From: Chitinophagales bacterium
Lineage (GTDB): Bacteria; Bacteroidota; Bacteroidia; Chitinophagales; UBA2359
Reading direction: 5' to 3'
NCBI GenBank assembly: GCA_020636475.1
Contig: JACJXU010000005.1
Location: forward strand, 1-64,000
DNA length: 64,000 nucleotides
Made by a program: the position numbers and the translations under genes. The first letter of the stretch is position 1; each line of letters begins with the position of its first letter. Below are positions 28,137-36,704 of the stretch, in pieces. The notes beneath the pieces are model-generated. The model was not told the origin of the DNA, searched no databases, and was given only the letters and a program-made list of their open reading frames with translations.

Positions 28137-29245
28137 TGCGTTAGAATAATGGAAGTTTTATCGCGCTTTTTGTAGGCGTTTTTTTCTTTTTGGTTGTAAT
28201 AATATACCCACTGTATGCTTATTGCCAAAAGCAGTACATACGCTACCATTAGCAGCTTGAACCACAACACATTTTGCAGCGAAAAATGATAATACAATAC
28301 AACCCAAACAAAATTTATTACCGAAAAAAATACAAAACTCCAAGCCACTTGGGCATCTTTCAAGCCTAAAAAAGCTAAGTTGTGGGTAGTGTGGTCTTTG
28401 CCACCTACAAAAGGCGATTGCCCTCGGCGAATACGGCGCACAGTAACAGTTGCGGTGTCAATAATCATTAAACTAAATACCACAAACGGCAAAATCAATG
28501 CGCCCCAATGAAATATTGCGCCTTGTGTTGCCAGTGCTTCGCTACTTTGTTGGGGAATGAGGGTTTTTAAGGCAATAGCCGCCAAAAAAACGCCCAAAAA
28601 CTGACTGCCGGCATCGCCCATATATATTTTGGACGGATGCCAATTATATTGCAAAAATGCTAATAGACTTCCTATTACAGGCAGACACAAAAACAATATT
28701 AAGCTGTTATTGCCTTGCATATAATTGGCGTAGAGCATAATAAGTACAATAAACAAAGCTACCGAAGCAGCAATGCCGTCCATATTGTCCAGCATATTTA
28801 GCGAGTTCATAATGCCCACCACCCAAAGAATGGTAAAAATATAATTGAGTTCGTTCCAAGGACTTAGTACCAACTCAAAACCGCCGGAATAGAGTAATTG
28901 TGCGCAAAAAAACTGCCCGATACTTTTTACAATCGGAGGAACATTTTTTACATCGTCCCACCAACCCAGCACAAACGCCAAAGTAGTGGCAGCAAGCAAA
29001 AACCACAGCGATTTATCTTGGGGAAAAAATTGTGGAAAAAAATAATAGCTAATTCCTATTGTGAGTAAAAAAACGGAAAAGAAAATAAACCCCCCAATAC
29101 GTGGTTTTGCCGCTGTGGACCAACGCACCAAGCCTTGATGTGTTTCGGGAGATGCTACCCAAACCGTAGCTTCGCGCTTGCGCAATGCAATAATAAGCAA
29201 ACTGCCTATTGCCCAACAAAAAATCAATACGAATAGCTGCGTCAT
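28133..29245 (-). CDS. WecA/MraY-family polyprenyl-phosphate sugar-1-phosphate transferase
   Basis: 370 residues, about ten membrane helices. Family motifs: LGWWDDVKNVPPI (Asp-Asp, Mg binding), NMLDNMDGIAA, KIYMGDAGSQFLG and the cytoplasmic GKDHTTHNLAFLGL, which takes the place of the HIHH motif of WecA. Such enzymes attach a sugar-1-phosphate to undecaprenyl phosphate and begin O-antigen, capsule or cell-surface glycan synthesis. The motif set is closer to WecA/TagO than to MraY. Sits beside other envelope genes. Confidence 0.9.
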   Translation of the reverse strand: MTQLFVLIFCWAIGSLLIIALRKREATVWVASPETHQGLVRWSTAAKPRIGGFIFFSVFLLTIGISYYFFPQFFPQDKSLWFLLAATTLAFVLGWWDDVKNVPPIVKSIGQFFCAQLLYSGGFELVLSPWNELNYIFTILWVVGIMNSLNMLDNMDGIAASVALFIVLIMLYANYMQGNNSLILFLCLPVIGSLLAFLQYNWHPSKIYMGDAGSQFLGVFLAAIALKTLIPQQSSEALATQGAIFHWGALILPFVVFSLMIIDTATVTVRRIRRGQSPFVGGKDHTTHNLAFLGLKDAQVAWSFVFFSVINFVWVVLYYHFSLQNVLWFKLLMVAYVLLLAISIQWVYYYNQKEKNAYKKRDKTSIILTH

Positions 29246-29323
29246 TGGTGGGTATTGATAGTTTTTTTATAAATATTGCAAAGGTAGTAAAAAATATACT
29301 ACTGCAATTCTCTAAAAAACTAT

Positions 29324-30160
29324 TTACAAATTCGTAGCAAAAACCTGTAATTCGGATTTATCTAATAAAAACAAACGACTGCTGCCCAATTCCACTTGTT
29401 GGAGTTTGTCTGCTTCGGGAATTTCAATAGATTTTAGGCTCAAATCGCGCCCCAAGTCGAGTATATTTAGGATGCCGTCGGCAAAATAAACCAATTTGTT
29501 GTTAATTATCTGAAAGCGTTCTAAGGTAGGAAGTGGCAAAGAGTTGTAGTAATTGCCGTATTTATCGAAAGTCATTACGCCCATTTCCGGTACGTTCATA
29601 AACACAAAACCATCGCGTTCAATTAAAAAATTAGGTTCAATTTTTTCGCCTAACAAACTGCCAAGGTCAAGGCTTTCTTGTATTATTTCGTAGGTTTTAT
29701 TTATTTTCTTGAGTTTTTGTGCATCTTGGTCAAAAAACCACACAAAATTGTCGGACGACAAGCAACTCACCGACACTTTGCCAATGCCTTGTATGCTGGT
29801 AAATTTGTACATCTGTTTCACCGTCAAAGTATTGTCTAACATCATCACGGTATTTTTGTCGCGGTACATCAGCAATATATTAAAAGGACTGGTAGCATCT
29901 ACAAAAGAAAGTTTTCCCAATTCGGGATTGCTGTATTTTCCCATCGGATTGCCCATAGAGTCGTAGCGCAAAAGTTGGTTTTGCGTATTTACCACATACG
30001 CGTTTTGTAAAAAATCGCTGGTTAAAAACTGCCCTTCTACGGGTACGGTTTTTATTAAAGTGAAGTTGGTAAGTTGAGAAAAGGCAAATAGCCCAAATAT
30101 AAGGCAACTAATGCTCGTCAAAGCGGCATAGTTCCAAGTTTTCGCCATCAAATTTTGCAT
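29324..30160 (-). CDS. Hypothetical beta-propeller-like exported protein
   Basis: 278 residues (or 274 from a second ATG at 30148). One hydrophobic segment near the N-terminus (YAALTSISCLIFGLFAF) is a signal anchor or signal peptide. The remainder repeats blade-like strands (LLRYDSMGNPMGKY, VFMNVPEMGVMTFDKYGNYY, LVYFADGILNILDLG), as in small propellers. I know no function. Its start lies inside the 3' end of lpxH (41-53 bp overlap), so it is probably co-translated as the last gene of the PAP2 - acyltransferase - lpxH operon. Confidence 0.7.
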   Translation of the reverse strand: MQNLMAKTWNYAALTSISCLIFGLFAFSQLTNFTLIKTVPVEGQFLTSDFLQNAYVVNTQNQLLRYDSMGNPMGKYSNPELGKLSFVDATSPFNILLMYRDKNTVMMLDNTLTVKQMYKFTSIQGIGKVSVSCLSSDNFVWFFDQDAQKLKKINKTYEIIQESLDLGSLLGEKIEPNFLIERDGFVFMNVPEMGVMTFDKYGNYYNSLPLPTLERFQIINNKLVYFADGILNILDLGRDLSLKSIEIPEADKLQQVELGSSRLFLLDKSELQVFATNL

Positions 30161-30872
30161 AAGTAAAAAAGTTTATCCAATCGCCTAAGTTTATATACCT
30201 TGACTCATTGGAAAGTGATAAGTTTATTGGTAAATGTCGGTGTCCGAAAATAAAATAGTCGTAATGTTGTATGGTCAATTTTTTTTGGGCATAAAGATAC
30301 AACCATTCGTTGTTTGGGTCTAAATTTTCGCCCAAATCGGTTAGTGGCGTTTGCGCATTGCGGCTGCTTTTTGAAAAAAAAGTCGCTACGCGCGTACTCA
30401 AATCAGGATGAACTTGGCGATATGCCCATTGGCAAAACGGATTGATAAATACTTTTTTGAGCCATTTATAACCATAATCTTTAGGACCTAAGCCGTCGCC
30501 GTGCGCCAAAAAAAAGGTTTTGCCCAAAATTTTATGTACTTGTGGTGTTTTGTACACCCGAATATTCATTTCTTTTTCAAAATAATCCCGCATCCAAAGG
30601 TCGTGATTTCCGGTAAAAATGTGAATAGCAACACCCGCATCGCTCAAAAAAGCCATTTTCCCCAACAACCGAACATAACCCTTAGGCACTACCGTTTTGT
30701 ACTCAAACCAATAATCAAAAACATCGCCCATAAGGTACAGCACTTTCAGTTGTGGCGTTATGCTATCTAACCAACGAATAAACTTATCCTCGCGCTGCCG
30801 ACTATCTTCGTAGTTGGGAGTGCCCAAGTGTAAGTCTGATGCAAAAAATACCGAAGCCTCGCTTTGATTCAA
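30108..30872 (-). CDS. lpxH: UDP-2,3-diacylglucosamine diphosphatase LpxH
   Basis: 254 residues. Calcineurin-like metallophosphoesterase motifs in order: SDLHLG, GDVFDYW, GNHDLWM, LAHGDGLGPKD, FGHRHLP. These are the LpxH set, and the Arg/Asp spacing FxxDxW-E agrees. It removes UMP from UDP-2,3-diacylglucosamine to give lipid X in lipid A synthesis, at the inner face of the inner membrane. Second-last gene of a leftward operon of lipid genes. Confidence 0.92.
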   Translation of the reverse strand: MNQSEASVFFASDLHLGTPNYEDSRQREDKFIRWLDSITPQLKVLYLMGDVFDYWFEYKTVVPKGYVRLLGKMAFLSDAGVAIHIFTGNHDLWMRDYFEKEMNIRVYKTPQVHKILGKTFFLAHGDGLGPKDYGYKWLKKVFINPFCQWAYRQVHPDLSTRVATFFSKSSRNAQTPLTDLGENLDPNNEWLYLYAQKKLTIQHYDYFIFGHRHLPINLSLSNESRYINLGDWINFFTYAKFDGENLELCRFDEH

Positions 30873-30944
30873 AATTTGGATTTTTTTGGATTTGCGCCGT
30901 AAAGGTAAATATTTCGGCGTATATACATGTGCGGAACTTGGAAC

Positions 30945-31553
30945 TTATGCCAAATTTTTAGCTTTTAATCTTGCCAAAGCATCGACATCTACGCTAAACA
31001 GTTCTGGGTGAGCAGCTACACCTTTTTTGAGATAAAACAAACAAACCTCGTCCATCGCTTCTTCTAAAGACAAGGCAGAATCAACAATTTTGCCCACACC
31101 ACATATTTTTCGGGCATAATCTACATACGCGCAAGCAATCGGCACTTTGGCCTGTGCCGCAGTGTAGTAAAAGCCCGTTTTCCACTTTGTCACTTTTTTG
31201 CGTGTGCCTTCAGGCGTTACTACCAAAGCCAATTTCGGATATTTTTCAAATAATTCTGCCATTACTTGCGTCATACTTGGGCGTTCTTCACCGACTTTTC
31301 TGGGTGTTCGGTCAATAGCTAATCCGCCAACGGGTTTTACAATAAGATTAAATGGAAAACGCATCCACTCTTTTTTAATAGTAAATCGCAGTGGCACATT
31401 CATTATGTCCATCGCTGCTACGGTAATGACAAAATCCCAATTTGAAGTGTGCGGCACGCCCAGCATTACGCAGCGATTCACTTCGGGAGGAACATTGCGA
31501 TCTACTTTCCAGCCTTTTAATTTGAACAGTAATTTGAGAATAAATTTTATCAT
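30945..31553 (-). CDS. 1-acyl-sn-glycerol-3-phosphate acyltransferase-like (PlsC family)
   Basis: 202 residues from the ATG at 31553 (MIKFILKLLFKLKGW); a longer frame to 31646 runs into the PAP2 gene and adds no conserved sequence. PlsC-type motifs: HTSNWD (HX4D catalytic), GGLAIDRTP, VVTPEGTRK, and a Pro-containing final motif VPIACAYVDY. It transfers an acyl chain to a lysophospholipid or related lipid at the inner membrane. Located between PAP2 and lpxH (gaps of 34 and 72 bp), consistent with a membrane-lipid operon. The short form of the family is common in Bacteroidota. Confidence 0.86.
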   Translation of the reverse strand: MIKFILKLLFKLKGWKVDRNVPPEVNRCVMLGVPHTSNWDFVITVAAMDIMNVPLRFTIKKEWMRFPFNLIVKPVGGLAIDRTPRKVGEERPSMTQVMAELFEKYPKLALVVTPEGTRKKVTKWKTGFYYTAAQAKVPIACAYVDYARKICGVGKIVDSALSLEEAMDEVCLFYLKKGVAAHPELFSVDVDALARLKAKNLA

Positions 31554-31587
31554 TTGAAAAGTGAAAAAGGTGTAAAAAAATATTCCT

Positions 31588-32181
31588 TTAGCTTGTAAGC
31601 CATCGGGAAATAATATAACGACAAAGGAAATACACGCACAAGGCAATACAAGTGCCTAAAATAGCTCCGCCCAAAACATCGAACGGAAAATGAACGCCTA
31701 CGTATATTTGTGCAAACGATACCAAACTCGCCCACAAAAGCAAAGCAGCCGCAATGTAAGTTTTGTATTTGCCTTTGGCTAAAAACAAACTCCAAAACAC
31801 CGCCAGTCCGAAATGATTGGTAGCGTGCGATGAGGTGAAACTTTTGCCTGTGCCACAAGAAATAAGCAAGTGCATGTTGGAAATAACATCAGGATTTTGA
31901 CAAGGACGCAGCCGCCCGAAAAATGGCTTGATAACCGAACTGCTTAAATAATCGCCAAGTCCAAAAACAGCCAGACTACCCAAAACAACTATCAAACCCT
32001 TGCGCCAGCCCAAAGTTTTGAAAATATACCACAACAAAAAAGCATACAAGGGAATCCAAGTTGTTTTTTCGCGGGCTATCGGCATAAAATAATCGAAAAA
32101 ACGATTGCTCAGTTCCGAATTTACCCAATGAAAAAGGCTGTGGTCTAATGCTACAACGCCATTTGCTTCCAAAAAAATCAT
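31588..32181 (-). CDS. PAP2-type membrane phosphatase
   Basis: 197 residues, five to six membrane helices. Phosphatase signature: KPFFGRLRPC (KX6RP), SFTSSHATNHF (degenerate PSGH with the catalytic His) and AQIYVGVHFPFDV (SRX5HX3D with Arg replaced by Gln, as in many Bacteroidota members). Likely removes phosphate from undecaprenyl pyrophosphate, phosphatidate or lipid A. First gene of the leftward lipid operon. Confidence 0.87.
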   Translation of the reverse strand: MIFLEANGVVALDHSLFHWVNSELSNRFFDYFMPIAREKTTWIPLYAFLLWYIFKTLGWRKGLIVVLGSLAVFGLGDYLSSSVIKPFFGRLRPCQNPDVISNMHLLISCGTGKSFTSSHATNHFGLAVFWSLFLAKGKYKTYIAAALLLWASLVSFAQIYVGVHFPFDVLGGAILGTCIALCVYFLCRYIISRWLTS

Positions 32182-32351
32182 TTTTCTACGATATTAACCT
32201 AAAACTTAGGCAAAATAGGAATATTTTTGTAATCATAATTTAGCAAGTTTATCGTCATGTTTGCCAAATATTGTGCAAAGGTTAATCTTTTTCTACTTTT
32301 TTTTATCATAACAAATCAAAAAATAATACGTTAAATAAAACAAAAACGGCT

Positions 32352-33227
32352 ATGATATTCAGAAAATTTTTAGCGATATTTCTGTTGTGTGCGTGGGGAC
32401 AATTTGCGGGAGCCACACATTTTTTTCCGCCCCAAACGTATTTGCCCGAAGAAAATGCGCAAATGTTTGAAAACAACTGCGGTTTGTATAAGTTGGCTTA
32501 CGACAGTGGAGAATTTTTGAAATACAAGGTATATTATAACTGGACGGCTTTTTGGGTGCCGGCGGGCATTGCTACTTTTCAGGTGAAAAATAATAATTTG
32601 GAAAATAAAAACTTGTTGCACATTGTAAGCGAAGGACGCTCTTTGTCTTCTTACGACTGGTTTTTTAAGGTATATGATGTGTATGAGTCGTACTTAGACC
32701 CTACCAACCATCAACCATTCCGTTTTGTGCGCAATGTAGATGAAAACGGTTTTACCATTCAACAGCAATACACTTTTAATGCAGCAAAAAATAATGTAAA
32801 AATAGACCACGAATACAAACTCGGTGAGCTAAAACGTTCCAATGAAACCATTGCGGTGGAGCCTTGTATCCAAGATATGGTGTCGGCTTTGTACTATGCG
32901 CGCTGTATAGATTTTGATAGCTACGACAAAGGTGCACTCATTCCGATGCAAGTATTTGTAGATGGTGAGCCGTATGATATTTCGATAAAATATTTGGGCA
33001 AAGACCAGATAAAAACCGATTTTGGTAAGTTTAATTGTATAAAAATAAGCCCGCAACTTATTGTTGGCGATATTTTTAAAGAAGAAGAAGGTATGGTTAT
33101 TTGGGCTACCGATGATGACAACAAAGTGCCTTTGTATGTGGAGTCGCCTTTGCGCGTAGGAAAAATAAAAGCATACTTAATTGACTATAAAGGTTTGAAG
33201 TACGACTTGGCTGCTTTGAAGAAATAA
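32352..33227 (+). CDS. DUF3108 domain-containing secreted protein
   Basis: 291 residues. Signal peptide to about 21 (CAWGQFAGA). The mature part follows the DUF3108 pattern: LAYDSGEFLKYKVYYNWTAFWVPAGIATFQV, SYDWFFKVYDVYESYLDP, VQDMVSALYYAR-like segment (IQDMVSALYYARCIDF) and VGKIKAYLIDYKG near the end. The family is periplasmic and beta-rich, of unknown function. Single gene, convergent with RNase G with 13 bp between stops. Confidence 0.88.
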   Translation: MIFRKFLAIFLLCAWGQFAGATHFFPPQTYLPEENAQMFENNCGLYKLAYDSGEFLKYKVYYNWTAFWVPAGIATFQVKNNNLENKNLLHIVSEGRSLSSYDWFFKVYDVYESYLDPTNHQPFRFVRNVDENGFTIQQQYTFNAAKNNVKIDHEYKLGELKRSNETIAVEPCIQDMVSALYYARCIDFDSYDKGALIPMQVFVDGEPYDISIKYLGKDQIKTDFGKFNCIKISPQLIVGDIFKEEEGMVIWATDDDNKVPLYVESPLRVGKIKAYLIDYKGLKYDLAALKK

Positions 33228-33240
33228 GGGCGGTTGTTTT

Positions 33241-34818
33241 TCAAAGTTCTATTTCCGACATGTTTTCATCGTAAAAATGATAGTCGGGAATAGGAATATT
33301 GCTGTCACTTTCGATACTGAGCCAGCGTTTGTATTTCCAAATCCACTGCCATCGCAAGGATTTCCAGCCTTTTTTCAAGTGGCTTTCTACAAACGGATGC
33401 ACTTTGAGGTGAAGTTTTTTGTAGTTGAGTTCTTTAAACAAATACGAAAGGTCTTCTTCGATATGGTCAATCAGCAAGGCAGTAGGTTCTACTACACCTT
33501 GTCCGTTGCAGGTAGGACAAACTTCGGTGGTAATAATTTGTACTTCGGGGCGCACCCGCTGGCGTGTAATTTGAATTAAGCCAAATTTGCTCAAAGGCAG
33601 TATGGTGTGTCGCGCGCGGTCGTGTTCCATACTATCGCGCAAAATATTGTACAGATTTTTCTTGTTGTCGGTTTGTTTAAGGTCTATAAAATCAATCACA
33701 ATAATTCCGCCAATATCGCGCAGGCGCAACTGTCGTGCTACTTCTTCGGCAGCCAGCGTATTTACTTGCATGGCGTTGGTTTCGTGGTCGGTATTTATGG
33801 CTACTTTGTGTCCGCTGTTCACGTCAATAACGTGCATGGCTTCGGTGTGTTCTATTACAATATATACGCCGCCACTTAGATTTACGGTTTTGCCAAAAGA
33901 GGCTTTTATTTGCTTGTTTACGCCAAAAAAATCGAAAATAGGTTTTTTACCTTGGTAATATTGCACCAGATTTTCTTGTTTGGGGGCGATGTTTTGGATA
34001 TAATTCTTCAAATCGTTTGCCAAATCTTGGTCGTCTGTAACGATACGGCTAAAAGATGCATTGAGGAGGTCGCGCAAAAGGGTTGTGGTTTTGCTTTGTT
34101 CGCTCATTATTTTGGTAGGAGGCAGTTCGGCAGGAAGTTTTTGCATAATGCTTTTCCAGCGACTGAGAAGCTCTTGCAAGTCGGCAGTGATAAGTTCGTC
34201 GGCAGTGTTTTCGGCAGCGGTGCGTACAATAATGCCAAATCCGTCAAGTTGAAGTTTTGTCGCCAAGCTCTCAAGCCGTTTGCGCTCATTTTTGGCAGTA
34301 ATTTTTTTTGAAATAGTAACGCTTCGCGAAAAAGGCAGTAACACCAAGTAGCGTCCGGCAAAGGAAATTTCACAACTTAGGCGCGGACCTTTGGTAGATA
34401 TAGGCTCTTTAAGCACTTGCACCAATAAAAAATCTCCTTTTTTTACTACATTATTAATATTGTCGTTTTTATTGATATCGGGTTCGAGTTCAAAATTTTT
34501 TAACAGATAATTCTGCTGCTTTCCCTGAACCGTAGCCTGTACCAATTTGCGCAACGAATTGAACTGTGGACCCAAGTCGGTGTAGTGCAAAAAACCTTCC
34601 ACTTGTTTTCCCATATCCAAAAAGGCAGCATTTAAACCACTTACTACGCGTTTCACTTTCACCAAAAACAAATCGCCTACCGTAAAACGGGTTTCTTTTT
34701 TTTCATGATGTAACTCTACTAATTTGCCTTCCTCCAAAAGGGCAATCTCTACTTGTGCATGGGTATTTTTTATAATAAGCTCTCGCGTTATTGCTTCTGC
34801 TGGTACCATCGGGTGCAA
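33241..34818 (-). CDS. rng: Ribonuclease G (Rne/Rng family)
   Basis: 525 residues, RNase G size. N-terminus ELIIKNTHAQVEIALLEEGKLVELHHE, S1 RNA-binding domain about 40-130 (GDLFLVKVKRVVSGLNAAFLDMG), catalytic region with HVIDVNSGHK and GGIIVIDFIDL (Mg-binding Asp), and the zinc-link motif CPTCNGQG. It cleaves single-stranded AU-rich RNA with 5'-end sensing and takes part in rRNA maturation and mRNA decay. The start is at 34818 or, more like the family, the second Met at 34809. The leader carries a perfect palindrome (see separate entry). Confidence 0.94.
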   Translation of the reverse strand: MHPMVPAEAITRELIIKNTHAQVEIALLEEGKLVELHHEKKETRFTVGDLFLVKVKRVVSGLNAAFLDMGKQVEGFLHYTDLGPQFNSLRKLVQATVQGKQQNYLLKNFELEPDINKNDNINNVVKKGDFLLVQVLKEPISTKGPRLSCEISFAGRYLVLLPFSRSVTISKKITAKNERKRLESLATKLQLDGFGIIVRTAAENTADELITADLQELLSRWKSIMQKLPAELPPTKIMSEQSKTTTLLRDLLNASFSRIVTDDQDLANDLKNYIQNIAPKQENLVQYYQGKKPIFDFFGVNKQIKASFGKTVNLSGGVYIVIEHTEAMHVIDVNSGHKVAINTDHETNAMQVNTLAAEEVARQLRLRDIGGIIVIDFIDLKQTDNKKNLYNILRDSMEHDRARHTILPLSKFGLIQITRQRVRPEVQIITTEVCPTCNGQGVVEPTALLIDHIEEDLSYLFKELNYKKLHLKVHPFVESHLKKGWKSLRWQWIWKYKRWLSIESDSNIPIPDYHFYDENMSEIEL

Positions 34819-34860
34819 ATAAGTGTTGGTTTTAATATAAAGGCTTTGTGCGATGATTTC

Positions 34861-34882
34861 TTAACTAAAAGCTTTTAGTTAA
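34861..34882. promoter_or_regulatory. Perfect 22-bp palindrome in the rng leader
   Basis: TTAACTAAAAG followed directly by its exact complement. It lies about 43 nt upstream of the rng start and just downstream of the TAACTTTG element, so it would be at the very 5' end of the transcript. It may be an operator or a 5' hairpin. Confidence 0.7.
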
Positions 34883-34891
34883 AAAATGCTT

Positions 34892-34899
34892 CAAAGTTA
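34892..34899 (-). promoter_or_regulatory. -7 element of rng promoter
   Basis: TAACTTTG on the minus strand, matching TAnnTTTG. The -33 element is not clear; the nearest TTTG is 26 nt further upstream. Confidence 0.45.
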
Positions 34900-35132
34900 C
34901 GATAAAACTTAAAAACTTGGGTGTGCAAAAGAAACTATCCGGCAAAAACAAACGTTATCCGTAGTAAATTGTTTTGCTTATGCTTAGATAATAGCATTTT
35001 TGTTAAAGTATAAGTTTTCTATTACATTTTTTTTATATTGTGCGTCTAAATAACTTTCACCCGGTCTTATAATTAATAATGTATTCTTAAACTTTTAATA
35101 AAATCACTTGTCATAACTGCAAAAATATAGCC
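34900..35132. other. Intergenic region before the Tyr-rich repeat protein
   Basis: Together with the rng leader this makes a 314-bp gap. Apart from the rng promoter element and palindrome it is AT-rich and I see no gene or further signal. Confidence 0.4.
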
Positions 35133-36638
35133 ATGAAAGATATTATAAAACAACACTTTGCTTCGCTTGCCTTGCTGTTTGCCATCATACTGATGGGAAC
35201 AGATACTGCATTTGCGCAATGGGACGATGTATATTATACACCCGACTATAGCACTACCGAAACTTATACAGATGCTTCGGGCGATACATACGTTACCAAT
35301 AACAACTATTATTACGATGAAGATGATGACTATGAGTATTACTATAGCTCTCGTATCAGACGCTTTCATCGTTCTTATGCCGGATTTTCTTACTGGAATC
35401 CCTGCTACGTAGATTACTATTGGTATGATTACGACCCTTTTTACTGGGGAACTACTATTTACTTTACACCTGTTTGGGCATATCGTCCGTACCGTCGCCA
35501 TTTTCATAATTCTTGGGGCTGGTATGGCCCTAATGTAGTAGTTAGTTACAATCCTTGGTGGGGGGTGAATAGTTGGTACAATAGTCCTTGGTACTATGCA
35601 CCTAATAATTATTATGCTTGTAATGCTGGTGGCTATTACGGTGGTTACTATGGTGGCTCATACTACAACAGTTATTACAACAGCTATTATAATAACTATT
35701 ATAGCAATAATTATTACACCACTTCCGATTATAATTATAATGATGGTGTTCCTGAAGTACAATACGGACCACGCGGAGCAGGAAGGAGCAGCAATAATAG
35801 TGGTGGAATTTCAGGACACAGCACTTCTGGGGTAAATAATACTGGCGGACAAGTAGAAAATGCAGGAACAGGTGGACGTACCGTAATAAACAACAGAGAC
35901 GATGCTTCAGGACATACAATAACACCTCCAAGACAAGGCGAAAGTATTAATACCGATGGTGGTAGAGTAAGAGTTGGTGATAAAACAACGGACACACCAT
36001 CACGTATTGAAAGAACAGACGAAAAACCAACGTACAGTCGTCCAAGCAACAGCGAACCATCACGCAGCATCACCCCAGACAACAACTCAAGTTACAGTCG
36101 TCCAAGCGAACCATCTCGCAGCATTACGCCGGATAACAACTCAAGTTACAGTCGTCCGAGCGAACCATCTCGCAGCATTACGCCGGACAACAACTCAACT
36201 TACAGTCGTCCAAGTGAACCATCACGTAGCATCACACCGGACAACAACTCAAGTTACAGTCGTCCGAGCGAACCATCTCGCAGCATTACGCCGGACAACA
36301 ACTCAACTTACAGTCGTCCGAGCGAACCATCTCGCAGCATCACGCCGGATAACAACTCAAGTTACAGTCGTCCAAGCAACAGCGAACCATCTCGTATTGA
36401 CAGAAAACAACAAGAGTCAAAACCAAGTTATAGCCGTCCGTCTAAAAAAGAATCGGCACCTTCTCGTTCTTACGAAAAACCAAGTAATACGAAAGAAAAT
36501 AAAAGTAGCGGAAACTCTCGTTCTTACAGTAGCCCAAGCCGTTCTTCATCACCTTCATACTCTCGTCCTTCCAACAGCAGCAGTGGTTCGGGTAAAAGTA
36601 GCGGCTCATCTAATGAAAAATCGCGCAAAAGAGATTAA
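35133..36638 (+). CDS. Tyr/Trp-rich secreted protein with 18-residue tandem repeats
   Basis: 501 residues. Signal peptide to about 28 (DTAFAQ). Residues ~29-200 are extremely rich in Tyr, Asn and Trp (YYWYDYDPFYWG, NSYYNSYYNNYYSN), a composition seen in several uncharacterised Bacteroidota exported proteins. About 200-300 is Gly/Ser/Asn-rich. About 300-420 consists of an 18-residue unit SYSRPSEPSRSITPDNNS repeated about six times, and the tail is Ser/Lys/Arg-rich and ends KSRKRD. Low complexity suggests a disordered, sticky extracellular or periplasmic protein. No sorting domain seen. Function unknown. Confidence 0.8.
   Translation: MKDIIKQHFASLALLFAIILMGTDTAFAQWDDVYYTPDYSTTETYTDASGDTYVTNNNYYYDEDDDYEYYYSSRIRRFHRSYAGFSYWNPCYVDYYWYDYDPFYWGTTIYFTPVWAYRPYRRHFHNSWGWYGPNVVVSYNPWWGVNSWYNSPWYYAPNNYYACNAGGYYGGYYGGSYYNSYYNSYYNNYYSNNYYTTSDYNYNDGVPEVQYGPRGAGRSSNNSGGISGHSTSGVNNTGGQVENAGTGGRTVINNRDDASGHTITPPRQGESINTDGGRVRVGDKTTDTPSRIERTDEKPTYSRPSNSEPSRSITPDNNSSYSRPSEPSRSITPDNNSSYSRPSEPSRSITPDNNSTYSRPSEPSRSITPDNNSSYSRPSEPSRSITPDNNSTYSRPSEPSRSITPDNNSSYSRPSNSEPSRIDRKQQESKPSYSRPSKKESAPSRSYEKPSNTKENKSSGNSRSYSSPSRSSSPSYSRPSNSSSGSGKSSGSSNEKSRKRD
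36029..36393 (+). repeat. 54-bp tandem repeats coding for SYSRPSEPSRSITPDNNS
   Basis: Six SITPDNN units with very high DNA identity. Units vary chiefly between Ser and Thr before Tyr (SSYSRP or STYSRP, AGT/ACT) and in third positions such as CCA/CCG and GAT/GAC. The outer units carry SNSEPSR instead of SEPSR. Confidence 0.9.
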
Positions 36639-36664
36639 CGTTTTAATTTAATCATATACAAAAG

Positions 36665-36704
36665 ATAGGGGTTGTTAGCAATAGCAGCTCCTATTTTCTT
36701 TTTA
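36665..36704 (+). terminator. Terminator of the Tyr-rich repeat protein gene
   Basis: 10-bp stem ATAGGGGTTG / CAGCTCCTAT (two G-U pairs in RNA) with a 10-nt loop, followed by TTTTCTTTTT. It runs into the 3' end of the convergent glycosyltransferase gene. Confidence 0.6.

Noticed and set aside
36029..36393. Regularly spaced repeats as a possible CRISPR array
   Set aside because: Units are contiguous, without unique spacers, and translate in frame as an 18-residue protein repeat.
35974..36651. 225-codon open frame overlapping the Tyr-rich repeat protein in another frame
   Set aside because: Shadow frame produced by the 54-bp repeats; the frame with signal peptide at 35133 is the real one.
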